This document shows, piece after piece, positions 36,288-44,209 of a DNA stretch of 64,000 bases (position 1 is the first letter of the stretch; each line of letters begins with the position of its first letter). Made by a program: the position numbers and the translations under genes. The stretch covers positions 1 through 64,000 of the forward strand of contig NZ_LIQR01000114.1 in assembly GCF_001418575.1 (NCBI RefSeq). Direction: 5' to 3'. Source of the stretch: Peterkaempfera griseoplana (GTDB taxonomy: Bacteria > Actinomycetota > Actinomycetes > Streptomycetales > Streptomycetaceae). The notes under the pieces were generated by a model. That model had not been told where the DNA came from. It made no database searches and saw only the letters and a program-made list of their open reading frames with translations.

Positions 36288-36869
36288 GGACTCCCCCGTG
36301 ACCAGACCGTTTGTGATCGCCGGCAGGCTGCCACCCGCACCCCGACGAGTCAACGGCCGGCAGACGTGGTCTCCGTTGAGAGAACCTCACTCGTCGCCTT
36401 CACCGACGCGGTGCGGGCCGTGACGCTACTGACGGACCGGAGGCGTCCCAAGCGATCAACAGAGGTTGATTGCGACCCGGCCGAGGAGGCAGATACCGCC
36501 ACCGCACTGGCCACTGGCGAATACTCCAAAGACATGGACACCGACGATGAGGCCCAGAGGAACGAGAGCGGTTCACGCAGGCCCGCCAAATCCCGGAATG
36601 CCACCGGAACCACTGGCGCCCAAGTCACACGCAACGGCCAGGTCACAGCCAACTGCACCACGCTCTGGCCGTGGCGTCACCAGACCAGGCCCCGACGTGG
36701 TATCGCACTGGCGGGAGTAGTCTGGAAGGGATCCCGTGCGCGAGACCTGCTTGCGTAAGGCGGGTGTCGTGACTGTGCGGGTAATGCCACTGTCCGAGCC
36801 CGGCTGGCCGGTCCGACCGCTGTGATTCACCCGCGGAACCGCCTGCCGGAGGCATCACTGGGGTCCGCC
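36288..36869. other. gene-poor stretch
   Basis: No gene is supported between the HAD remnant and the amidase gene. Two frames on opposite strands are open over 36350-36760 with low similarity to anything recognised. Confidence 0.35.
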
Positions 36870-37454
36870 ATGTCTGTACTGTTCATGCCCGCTGCGGTGA
36901 AGGTCGACCTGGGAGATCACGCTCCCACCGACCAGGGCTTCCCGCCCAAGGCCATCGCCCACTTCACCGGAGATTTCGAGGCCAGCGCCGCGCATCCGCA
37001 CGACCTCAAGCCGTTCGGCGAGCTCAAGAGATACTTCTCAGAGGAAGCCAAGAGCATAGCGCCGCACATCCTCTGGGACCCGTTCGAGGGCACCTTCGCC
37101 CAGTTCTTTCCCGCTGACTCCCGCGCCAAGGCCCTCAAGGACTCCGCTGGTGGCACCCGGACCAACCGGGCGGGCAAGGTCGTGGTCCAGATCGAGGCAC
37201 TCTTCTTCCCCTTCTGCCGCTGGCACGGTCAGGTCTTCTCTCGACTCGTGGACACCCCGTGCAAGGGATGGCCGGAGTTGCATGCCTGGATCAGCTCGCT
37301 CGGTGTGCCCGACACCTTTCCCATGGGTGTGCCCAAGGACCTGACCTCGCACCGATCCGAGTCGGTCTGGGAAACCAGGGGAGGATGGTACGGGCACAGT
37401 CAGGTGCCCGAGAACGACCACGTCGACCCCGGCTCCTGGCCGGCCTTCCCCTGA
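36870..37454 (+). CDS. endolysin-like N-acetylmuramoyl-L-alanine amidase-like protein
   Basis: A 194-residue protein without a signal peptide. Near the C-terminus GGWYGHSQVPENDHVDPGSWPAF resembles the zinc-binding end of amidase_2/PGRP-type lysins found in actinophages and Streptomyces (GHxxVPxNxHxDPG). Earlier parts (HILWDPFEGTFAQFFPADSRAKAL, KVVVQIEALFFPFC) match the core strands of that fold; the first histidine of the zinc site is less clear. It could be a domesticated phage lysin or a cell-wall amidase released by lysis. No holin or other phage genes lie next to it. Confidence 0.6.
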   Translation: MSVLFMPAAVKVDLGDHAPTDQGFPPKAIAHFTGDFEASAAHPHDLKPFGELKRYFSEEAKSIAPHILWDPFEGTFAQFFPADSRAKALKDSAGGTRTNRAGKVVVQIEALFFPFCRWHGQVFSRLVDTPCKGWPELHAWISSLGVPDTFPMGVPKDLTSHRSESVWETRGGWYGHSQVPENDHVDPGSWPAFP

Positions 37455-37508
37455 CGAGGCGTTCGGCGGCGACGAGCGGCAGTACGTCAACTGTGCCGGG
37501 AACAGCCG

Positions 37509-38519
37509 TCAGAAGGCGATGGTCTGCCCTTCGCGGGCGGCTTGTCGTCCGGTGTATGCGACGCCGTGGACCTTCAGCCCTGCGGCGTCGAGAAGGGTGA
37601 TGGCACCTCCGTGGTTGCCGAGTTCGAACCCGTCGCTCACCGGGATGGTGACGGTGGCGCCGGCGTCCACCTGGCCGGCGGGAAGGGCGGTTCGGCGCTT
37701 GTGGCCGTCGGCCAGGCACCAGCCTGTCAGATCGACTGCGTCTGCAGACGCGTTGAGCAAGGTGATGGTTCCCGGCTTGGGAGCCGGGCCGACAGGATTG
37801 ACCCGAGCGGCCATGATTCGCATGGTGCCCTCGCCTTCGCCGGCGGTCGACGGCGCTACGGCGGCGAGAGCGTGGCCGGTGGTGTCGTCGGTGTGCCAGG
37901 CCTGCGACTGGAAGGCGAGGAAGATGGCGACCCACCGGGACTCGGAGGGCAGGTGGAACAGTAGCCCTCCGTCTTGCCACACGCCGTCGTCGCTGACGAA
38001 GCGCCCGCGGTTGCCCTGATTCATATGGACATCGTGGACGCCGTTCCCGGGAAGGAAGTGGAAGACCTTGTCCGGGATCCCCGGTTCCGGTCCGAAGCGC
38101 TGGCCGAAGATGTACACGGCGATGGTGGGGTCGGCGACGGCGCGCAGCACGTAGTGGTCCAGCAGATCAGCCAGGTCGTTGTCGAGCCCCGGCAGGTCAG
38201 GGGCAATGGGCCGCATGGCGGCGGGATCGAACAGGTTGCCGCGGATGAAGTCCATCGCCGCCCGGCCCGGTTCCGAAGACAACCCGGTCCAGCCGCTGCC
38301 CGCGGGAGGCAACTGCTGGGTCAAGGGGTGCCGGAAGTTGTCGTCCACGAGGTACAGCAGATCTGGGGGCGCCTGCTGCGACAGCACGTTGACCGCAGCC
38401 CGGAAGTCGGTGCCGCTGTGGTCACGCAGCTGGATCTGGTAGTGCGGGGTGTCGTGGGCTCCCTCGCGGCGGCGTGCAACGGCGCCGGCTGCCAGAACCC
38501 CGTAGTCCTTCAACGGCAT
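37509..38519 (-). CDS. YukJ-family protein (DUF2278) with C-terminal lamin-tail domain
   Basis: A 336-residue protein. Residues 1-220 match the YukJ/DUF2278 family (MPLKDYGVLAAGAVARRREG, HYQIQLRD, VYIFGQRF, GIHDVHMNQGN read here as GVHDVHMNQGN, then DGGLLFHLP and WVAIFLAFQSQAW). Residues about 230-335 form a lamin-tail-like beta sandwich (RVNPVGPAPKPGTITLLNASADAVDLTGWCLAD). The function is unknown; YukJ-type proteins are often found near secreted or protease genes. The ATG is preceded by GGAGG. It is followed downstream by a spacer and lies next to an emfourin/M4 pair on the same strand. Confidence 0.85.
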   Translation of the reverse strand: MPLKDYGVLAAGAVARRREGAHDTPHYQIQLRDHSGTDFRAAVNVLSQQAPPDLLYLVDDNFRHPLTQQLPPAGSGWTGLSSEPGRAAMDFIRGNLFDPAAMRPIAPDLPGLDNDLADLLDHYVLRAVADPTIAVYIFGQRFGPEPGIPDKVFHFLPGNGVHDVHMNQGNRGRFVSDDGVWQDGGLLFHLPSESRWVAIFLAFQSQAWHTDDTTGHALAAVAPSTAGEGEGTMRIMAARVNPVGPAPKPGTITLLNASADAVDLTGWCLADGHKRRTALPAGQVDAGATVTIPVSDGFELGNHGGAITLLDAAGLKVHGVAYTGRQAAREGQTIAF

Positions 38520-38668
38520 CGGTCATCCTCCAGAGATCACGGTTCGGTGCTCAGGCCGCGGGCCGCCCAGCATCAGTGAGTGCAGCTGGACGAGGAACAG
38601 TGAGGGATCACGGGCTGGCCCGCCCCGACGCGTCTGACTCGCCCGGGTCACGGACGTCGAGGTGGGCG

Positions 38669-38938
38669 TTACGCCCCCTCCCCCAGTACGCGCTCGACCA
38701 GCTCCCGCTGCGCATCGCTCAGTCCCGGGTCGGCAAACTGAACGCTGCGACGGTCGTCCACCGTCACGATGTACTGGTATCCGTCGGGCACGCCTGGAGC
38801 GGCCCCGGAGGGCGTTTCAGTGACGACTTCGAGTGCGAGGCGCTCCAGCTCGGCCGAGTCTGGTAGGCCGGACGTGTCCACCTCGGCCCGGCGCGGCATC
38901 CCGAGCAGCCCACCGCTTCTGATCACCCGAATGCGCAT
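38669..38938 (-). CDS. emfourin-like protease inhibitor
   Basis: An 89-residue protein of the protealysin-inhibitor (emfourin) family: MRIRVIRSGGLLGMPRRAEVDTSGLPDSAELERLAL, then DGYQYIVTVDDRRSVQFADPGLSDAQRELVERVL. It lies just downstream of the M4 metallopeptidase gene, the arrangement known for protealysin and emfourin. Its expected role is to block that protease inside the cell until export. The ATG at 38938 is preferred over an upstream one because the family starts with the MRIxVxRSGG strand. Confidence 0.85.
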   Translation of the reverse strand: MRIRVIRSGGLLGMPRRAEVDTSGLPDSAELERLALEVVTETPSGAAPGVPDGYQYIVTVDDRRSVQFADPGLSDAQRELVERVLGEGA

Positions 38939-38982
38939 GTCATCAGCATGGTGGACTGGCACAGCCGCGCGGGGAGACCAGA

Positions 38983-40074
38983 TCAGCCATTACCGTTGAC
39001 GCCCACCTGCGACCAGGCCTTGAGAACCGCCTCGTGCTCCGGTCCCTTCCCATAGCGGCTCTGTGCGGCGACGACCGTCGCCCGGGCGAAATCCTTGAAA
39101 TCGGCGTTCGGGGACAACCCACCGGAGGTGATCGTGTCGTACCAGATCTGACCAGCCCGCTCCCACGCAAATCCGCCGATGGCGCTCGCGACCAGGTAGA
39201 AGGCGTGGTTGGGGATACCGGAGTTGGTGTGAACGCCCCCGTGATCCAGAGGGTCGTCCACATAGCCGCCCATGTTGTCCGGCTGCGGGTCCTTGCCGCC
39301 CAACCGGGGATCGTTGAAGGCCGTGCCCGGAGCCTTCATGGAACGCAGAGCCTGGCCGTGCACCGCCGGGGTGAAGATACCGGCGCCGATGAGCCAGTCA
39401 GCCTCCTCGGCTGTCTGGCGACGTGCGTACTGCTTGACCAGGGAGCCGAAGACGTCAGAGATCGACTCGTTGAGGGCACCGGACTGGCCCTCGTAGACCA
39501 GGCCGACGGTGTACTGCGTGACACCGTGAGTGAGCTCATGGCCGACGATGTCATGGGAAATGGTGAAGTCGTTGAAGACCAGACCGTCGCCGTCACCAAA
39601 GACCATGCGTTCGCCGTCCCAGAACGCGTTGTTGAAACTTCGGCGGTAGTGGACGCTGGCATCCAGCGGGAGGTTGGCGTCGTCGATCGAGTGGCGGTTG
39701 TACGCCTCCTTGTAGAAGGCGAACGTGAGGCCGAGGCTGTCGTAGGCACGGTTCGCGGTCCCGTCCGTGACAGGGTCGGCGCCTTCGTTCCTGACGACGT
39801 CGCCGGGCAGCGCAAGGCCGTGATGGGCGTCGTAGACCGTTCGCTTGAGGATGAAGTCAACGGCTGGGGCGGGCGCCGCCAGACTGGGCACGGCCAGCCG
39901 GTTCTCCCGGAACTCGGTGTCGATTTCCAGGGTGCGCTGAGCGGCCTCACGTACCCGGGGGTCGTCCGCCTCTGCGAGTCTGTCGAGGATGTACGGCGGC
40001 AGGATGCCGCACAGGCATCGACCAGCCGCAGGCTCCGGGCGATTCCTGCCGCCCGCGATTTGGGTGGTGTACAT
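38983..40074 (-). CDS. M4-family metallopeptidase (protealysin-like)
   Basis: A 363-residue thermolysin-like protease. It has a short N-terminal precursor (about 45 residues with CGILPPYILDRLAE, as in protealysins) and no signal peptide. The catalytic domain has VGHELTHGVTQY (zinc His pair and Glu), the third zinc ligand in GALNESISDVFG and the catalytic His region HTNSGIPNHAFY. I chose the ATG at 40074 (MYTTQIAGG) because the precursor begins there. The absence of a signal suggests leakage, non-classical export or intracellular action, and the adjacent emfourin gene would protect the cell. Insecticidal or virulence-like roles have been described for relatives. Confidence 0.92.
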   Translation of the reverse strand: MYTTQIAGGRNRPEPAAGRCLCGILPPYILDRLAEADDPRVREAAQRTLEIDTEFRENRLAVPSLAAPAPAVDFILKRTVYDAHHGLALPGDVVRNEGADPVTDGTANRAYDSLGLTFAFYKEAYNRHSIDDANLPLDASVHYRRSFNNAFWDGERMVFGDGDGLVFNDFTISHDIVGHELTHGVTQYTVGLVYEGQSGALNESISDVFGSLVKQYARRQTAEEADWLIGAGIFTPAVHGQALRSMKAPGTAFNDPRLGGKDPQPDNMGGYVDDPLDHGGVHTNSGIPNHAFYLVASAIGGFAWERAGQIWYDTITSGGLSPNADFKDFARATVVAAQSRYGKGPEHEAVLKAWSQVGVNGNG

Positions 40075-40294
40075 ACTGAAGACGGTGGATGCGCCCGGCA
40101 ACAACGGCCATCCGGGAGCCGGGAGTCTCACCCAGGCGGCTGCCGCGCTGGGCCGGATGGCCGGACGCGGTGCTCGGCGATCCGTTCCTGCCCCGACATC
40201 GCGCGCCGCCGTGGAACGCGCCGAGGGCTCGGCAGACAACCCGGCGTAGGCAGAGCACATCAAGCGGTTCTGTACGGTATGTCAGCTCCTCGCG

Positions 40295-41200
40295 TCAGGA
40301 GCCTGGGGCCCGGGCACTTCCCTGGCCGTTACCGCGTGACCGGCGCCCGACCGGCGGCCCGGCCGCACTGCGCCGTCCTGACTCGATCTGCCCGGCGAAC
40401 GCCTGGAGCGCGGCGGAGCTGTTCGGCGGCAGGACTGCCATCAGCCCGAGCTCCTGCGCCTCAGCCAGTGTGTCCGCCGCCCGGCTGCTCTCAGGGGCGT
40501 GCACCAGGCGCACATGCCCGTCACCGGACCCCCGCCGGTCCACTGGGGTCACAGCTCCATGCGTTCCGTCGGGCAGGACCACCCACAGCTGGAAGTCGCC
40601 GTACCGGAAGAAGTCCGCACCCTTCACGGGCCAGGGGTAGTGGTGCTCACCGGGCACCTGCGGCAAGATCCCCTGGTGGTTTCCGTGGCTCATCGGCACG
40701 CACGCGTTGAACAGGGAGTCGGTCCACGCCTCCACGTCGTCGGCGTCCGTGATCGGCGTGCGCAGCAGCTGTTCGGCCTCCTCGTACCCAAGGTTCGCCA
40801 GGGCAGGCAGGGTCAGCGGGAAGGCCGCCACGAGTTCGGCCGCGTCCTGACGCAGCCGGTCGATCTTCGACGGCTCGGCGCAGAACTGCATGCTCCACTC
40901 GATGCCCACACGGGCCCGGTACATCCGCCAGCCACCCGCCGTCTTCACCCACAGGCTTCCACCGTGATGCATCTCCCAGTGGTCGGGTTCGACGGGCCTG
41001 GGCCCGTACGGCAGGTTCGCGTCGTTCGTCTCGTCGAGGATTTTGTGCGCCGCCTGCTTCGCGGCGCGGAAGAAGGGCGACTCGAAGCGCTCGGGATGCT
41101 CGACCAGACGTATCTTCCAGGGATGGTTCTCCGACTCGACGCCGCCCGGCTTGAGAGTGCCGGGAATCGAAGGCGTGACGACGGAATCGGTGCGGGCCAT
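40295..41200 (-). CDS. DUF6424-like hypothetical protein
   Basis: A 301-residue soluble protein. SENHPWKIRLVEHPERFESPFFRAAKQAAHKIL, then MHHGGSLWVKTAGGWRMYRARVGIEWSMQFCAEPSKIDRLRQDA resemble the actinobacterial DUF6424 family as I recall it. The last 40 residues are Arg/Gly-rich and low-complexity. The function is unknown. The ATG has AGAGGAGG upstream. It is divergent from the lasso-peptide precursor gene, and the shared 365-base gap should hold both promoters; an involvement in lasso regulation is only a guess. Confidence 0.7.
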   Translation of the reverse strand: MARTDSVVTPSIPGTLKPGGVESENHPWKIRLVEHPERFESPFFRAAKQAAHKILDETNDANLPYGPRPVEPDHWEMHHGGSLWVKTAGGWRMYRARVGIEWSMQFCAEPSKIDRLRQDAAELVAAFPLTLPALANLGYEEAEQLLRTPITDADDVEAWTDSLFNACVPMSHGNHQGILPQVPGEHHYPWPVKGADFFRYGDFQLWVVLPDGTHGAVTPVDRRGSGDGHVRLVHAPESSRAADTLAEAQELGLMAVLPPNSSAALQAFAGQIESGRRSAAGPPVGRRSRGNGQGSARAPGS

Positions 41201-41502
41201 GATCGACCTCCTCTGCCGCGGAGTTCTGCGCCGACAGTCCGCCGGGTGTGCACCGGGGCTGCACCGGGTCTGCTTCCACCCGCAGTGGGCCGTCAGGCCG
41301 GTGCTCCCCCACGGGAGTCCTGGTCCGTACCCCTCTCACGTTACGCTCCCTCACCTGCGGGACAAAAGGGTGGGACAGGTTGGTCATCCCCGCCTTCCCG
41401 CGCTCGGAAGGTTTCTCGGCGCGGCAAACAGGCCAGGCATTGGTAGCGCGACGACAGGCGCGGCCGCATCCTCCTCGCGCGCGCCGGGACGTGGCGTTCC
41501 AG

Positions 41503-41530
41503 TTGCGCGCCGGGCGTCGCGCGATAGCCT
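41503..41530 (+). promoter_or_regulatory. possible promoter of the lasso-peptide genes
   Basis: TTGCGC (41503) and TAGCCT (41525) are separated by 16 bases and lie 35 bases before the precursor start. This fits a vegetative-type promoter with a short 5' leader. No start-site data are available. Confidence 0.35.
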
Positions 41531-41564
41531 GAAATCGCACGCTGCCCGATCCGGGAGGTAAGCG

Positions 41565-41681
41565 ATGATTCTTCGCCTGATGCGGCGTCGCCGGCCGCGG
41601 CGGCTCGTCTGTCTCGGTGATGGTCGCCTGATCCGAGGGTTCTCCGGAGGCCATTACGACGGCCATGGGTACCAGTTCTGA
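41565..41681 (+). CDS. lasso-peptide precursor (38 aa)
   Basis: A short gene with a strong ribosome-binding site (GGGAGGT) just before the leader-peptidase and cyclase genes. The peptide begins MILRLMRRRRPRRLVCLGDG and continues RLIRG, then the predicted core GFSGGHYDGHGYQF. As in known lasso precursors the core begins with Gly and has Asp at position 8, so an eight-residue Gly1-Asp8 ring is expected with a GHGYQF tail. The leader has the usual P...L...LGD pattern, but the conserved Thr at -2 is Ile here, and it is unusually Arg-rich. The core is 14 residues, within the usual range. Fit to neighbours is the main support. Confidence 0.8.
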   Translation: MILRLMRRRRPRRLVCLGDGRLIRGFSGGHYDGHGYQF

Positions 41682-41702
41682 AAGAGGACGAGGAATTACT
41701 CT

Positions 41703-41735
41703 GTGAGCCCGTCGCCGGAACTGGTGGCGGGCCAC
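41703..41735 (+). terminator. hairpin between lasso precursor and B gene (possible attenuator)
   Basis: GTG-a-GCCCGTCGCC can pair with GGTGGCGGGCCAC (13 pairs, two wobbles, one bulged A, loop GGAACT). Such hairpins between precursor and enzyme genes usually let more precursor transcript than enzyme transcript be made. There is no U-run, so leaky termination or RNA stabilisation is equally possible. Confidence 0.45.
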
Positions 41736-41763
41736 AGTCCAGTCCACCTCCGGAGGATTCACG

Positions 41764-42387
41764 GTGGCAGAGAGAACTGATGCACTGACTGCGATTGCGG
41801 AGATCCTGTCACCGTACTGCCATATAGTTGAGGTGTCCGGTGGCGCGCTGATCGCCGACTGGAGCCGAACGCGTTTCCTCGGAGTGTCGACGGCAGACAT
41901 CCTGCGGTTCGCTGACGGGAAACCCGAAGACCGGGCAGAACTCCTCGACGAACTGGTCCGCGCCGGATGCGCCCGACCCAGGCGGAGAGAGTACTCGTAC
42001 CGTGAGGTCGGGGCCTGGCTGCGCGGAATCGACCTGCTGACCCGGACCATCGGGTTCGGGCGGACCCTTCGGGTCCTGTCACTGCTCGCACCGGACTACG
42101 CACGTGCGGACACCGCGTCCGCCCCATGCCTGGCCTCGCTGAAGCGAGCCGTGCAGTCCCACGGCAGGAGAAGCTGGCTGGTCGGCGACGACTGCAAAAC
42201 CCAGGCTCTTACGGCTTACATTCTGCTGCGGCGCCGTGGTTTGAGGGCCGCACTCCACGTCGGCATGCGGGAGCATCCGTTCGCGATGCACGCATGGACA
42301 TCCTGCGGCGGGGTGTGCATTCCTGACGCGGATCCGGGCGGTCATGCCTTTGCACGCGTGCTCTCGCTCAAGGGCGGAGGGCAGTGA
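41764..42387 (+). CDS. lasso-peptide B protein: fused leader-binding (RRE) and transglutaminase-like leader peptidase
   Basis: A 207-residue protein. Residues about 10-85 (YCHIVEVSGGALIADWSRTRFLGVSTADILRFADGK) look like a PqqD-type leader-recognition element; residues about 110-205 form the transglutaminase-like peptidase with Cys144 (GDDCKTQAL), His176 (AMHAWTS) and Asp188 (IPDADP). In many actinomycetes these are two genes (B1 and B2); here they are fused as in proteobacterial McjB. It should bind the leader and cut it before Gly1 of the core. The GTG has GGAGG upstream, and the stop lies one base before the cyclase ATG. Confidence 0.9.
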   Translation: MAERTDALTAIAEILSPYCHIVEVSGGALIADWSRTRFLGVSTADILRFADGKPEDRAELLDELVRAGCARPRRREYSYREVGAWLRGIDLLTRTIGFGRTLRVLSLLAPDYARADTASAPCLASLKRAVQSHGRRSWLVGDDCKTQALTAYILLRRRGLRAALHVGMREHPFAMHAWTSCGGVCIPDADPGGHAFARVLSLKGGGQ

Positions 42388-42388
42388 G

Positions 42389-44209
42389 ATGGAAGCCGTC
42401 CACCTGGAGCTGACCGACGGAGCGCCGTCGCTCTCGGTCAGCAGCTCGATGGTGCGGCGGGGACTGGTGACGACTGTGCACTCCCCGGTCGGCACCGCGG
42501 CGGTCGTCGGCTGGGTGGGCTCCGTATCCGGTCGGGAAGCAGGCGCACGCCGCCTCCTGGACGACTTCTCCCGACCTGGAGCCGACCGCTCTCCGCCGAC
42601 CGGTGACTATGCGGCTGTGCTGGTGTACGGCGACCGCGTTCAGCTCGTACGCGACGGGCAGGCCCGTATACCGCTGTTCCTCAGGGAGTCCGGAGGCCGC
42701 GTCACGGGCGTGAGCACATCCGCGCGCCGACTGGGCTGTGGCGCGCGACTCGAGCCGCGCTACATGTGCCGGTACCTGACCGGGAACATGGCACAGCTCC
42801 ACACACGGCTCACCCCCTTCGCCGGCGTGCAGCGAGTCCTGGGCGGGGAGGTGGTGGAACTCTCGGTCAACGGACGGATACGCAGCCAATCGCTGCGACG
42901 CCACGCCCTGGCCGGCGCCGTCTCCGCACCGGGCACGGAAACTCGACGCAGCGCCGCAGAGTGTCTCCGCGCGGCGCTGGAGCGGGCTGTCGACCGCCGG
43001 GTGGGTGGGATGACCGCATGCCATGTCTCGGGGGGTACCGACTCCACCAGCGTGGCTCTGCTCGTGGCGAGGAGACTGGCGGCCCGGCAGGATGAGCCTG
43101 GAAGTCTGGTCCTCGTCGCCGGGCGCTTCGGTGCAGGGGAGCTGTCCCAGGAGCAGCCCTATCTCGACGAAGCCGTGCTGGCGATCCGCTGTTATGCCCC
43201 CTCGGCCCGCTTGCTGATCATCGAGACCGGAGACATCGCCGACTTCGACGACTTCGAGCACCACGCAGGCGACCCGGACGAGCCTTACGCGCATGCTTTC
43301 CGTGCCCCCTTTTGGGCCAGGCTCCACACCGCGGCCGCAGAACTGGGCTGTGAGACTCTCCTGACCGGCTGCGGCGCCGATCCGATCGCGGACGCCAACC
43401 TGTTGCACCTGCACAGACTGGTGCGGCAGGGACAGTTGCGAAGCATGGTGGTACAGGCGCAAGCCTGGGCGGAGGCAAGCGAACGCACGCTACGGGAGAT
43501 CGTCCTGCGCTCCGTGGTGGAGCCGAGTCTTCCGCTGACCGTGGAGCGCGTCGGCAGGTTGCTCCGCGGCCGGGGAACCGTCCTTCGGGGCCTCGGGAAC
43601 TTCACCCGCCCGCGATGGCTGAGGTCCGACTTCGCCCGGGCGTACGGGTACCGGGGCGCAGGCAGGGCGGAAAGCCGTTTCATGTTCGGACGCAAGCCTG
43701 AGGAGTCCTGCTACGAAGCGGCCAACTACATTGCCGCTCCGGATCCCCTCTCCTGGTTTCGTGCCGAACGGGACGGATTCTTCCTCTCCCATCCTTTTCT
43801 GGACCCCGACGTCATCGGAACCATGTGCCGCCTGCCGCCCGAGGTGACCTTTCAGCCAGGCCGCCCCAAAGCTGTGCTGCGTGAGGCAATGGCAGATCTG
43901 CTCCCGTCACGGATCCGCGACCGGACCGTTAAAGTCCCCTTCGACGAGCTCCACACACGCGGCCTGCAGACCCACGGGGCCGAACTCATTGATCTGTGCC
44001 GGTCCGCCAGCCATCCTCTCGTTCCCGAGATTTTCGATGTCGAGACGCTGTGTCGAGCCCTGACAGAGGCCGTACTCGGCGTGGGGAACCCCTACGCCTG
44101 GGATCGCTTGAACGCCTCTCTCGCCCTTGTGGCCTGGCTGGAGCGCCTGGGCTGTTACTCGCGCAGCGTGCTGGCACCTCTTCCGGTTCCGGTGGTCACG
44201 CCTGCTTGA
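42389..44209 (+). CDS. lasso-peptide cyclase (asparagine-synthetase-like, C protein)
   Basis: A 606-residue macrolactam synthetase. The N-terminal half is a degenerate glutaminase-like fold (MEAVHLELTDGAPSLS..., TGDYAAVLVYGDRVQLVRDGQARIPLF) lacking the catalytic Cys, as in other lasso cyclases. The synthetase domain starts with the ATP pyrophosphatase loop SGGTDST at 214-220, followed by LTGCGADPIAD and HPFLDPDVIGTMCRLPPEVTFQPGRPKAVLREAM. It should adenylate Asp8 of the core and close the ring on Gly1. The ATG has GGAGGG upstream and follows the B gene directly. Its last 14 bases overlap the convergent membrane-protein gene. Confidence 0.92.
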   Translation: MEAVHLELTDGAPSLSVSSSMVRRGLVTTVHSPVGTAAVVGWVGSVSGREAGARRLLDDFSRPGADRSPPTGDYAAVLVYGDRVQLVRDGQARIPLFLRESGGRVTGVSTSARRLGCGARLEPRYMCRYLTGNMAQLHTRLTPFAGVQRVLGGEVVELSVNGRIRSQSLRRHALAGAVSAPGTETRRSAAECLRAALERAVDRRVGGMTACHVSGGTDSTSVALLVARRLAARQDEPGSLVLVAGRFGAGELSQEQPYLDEAVLAIRCYAPSARLLIIETGDIADFDDFEHHAGDPDEPYAHAFRAPFWARLHTAAAELGCETLLTGCGADPIADANLLHLHRLVRQGQLRSMVVQAQAWAEASERTLREIVLRSVVEPSLPLTVERVGRLLRGRGTVLRGLGNFTRPRWLRSDFARAYGYRGAGRAESRFMFGRKPEESCYEAANYIAAPDPLSWFRAERDGFFLSHPFLDPDVIGTMCRLPPEVTFQPGRPKAVLREAMADLLPSRIRDRTVKVPFDELHTRGLQTHGAELIDLCRSASHPLVPEIFDVETLCRALTEAVLGVGNPYAWDRLNASLALVAWLERLGCYSRSVLAPLPVPVVTPA

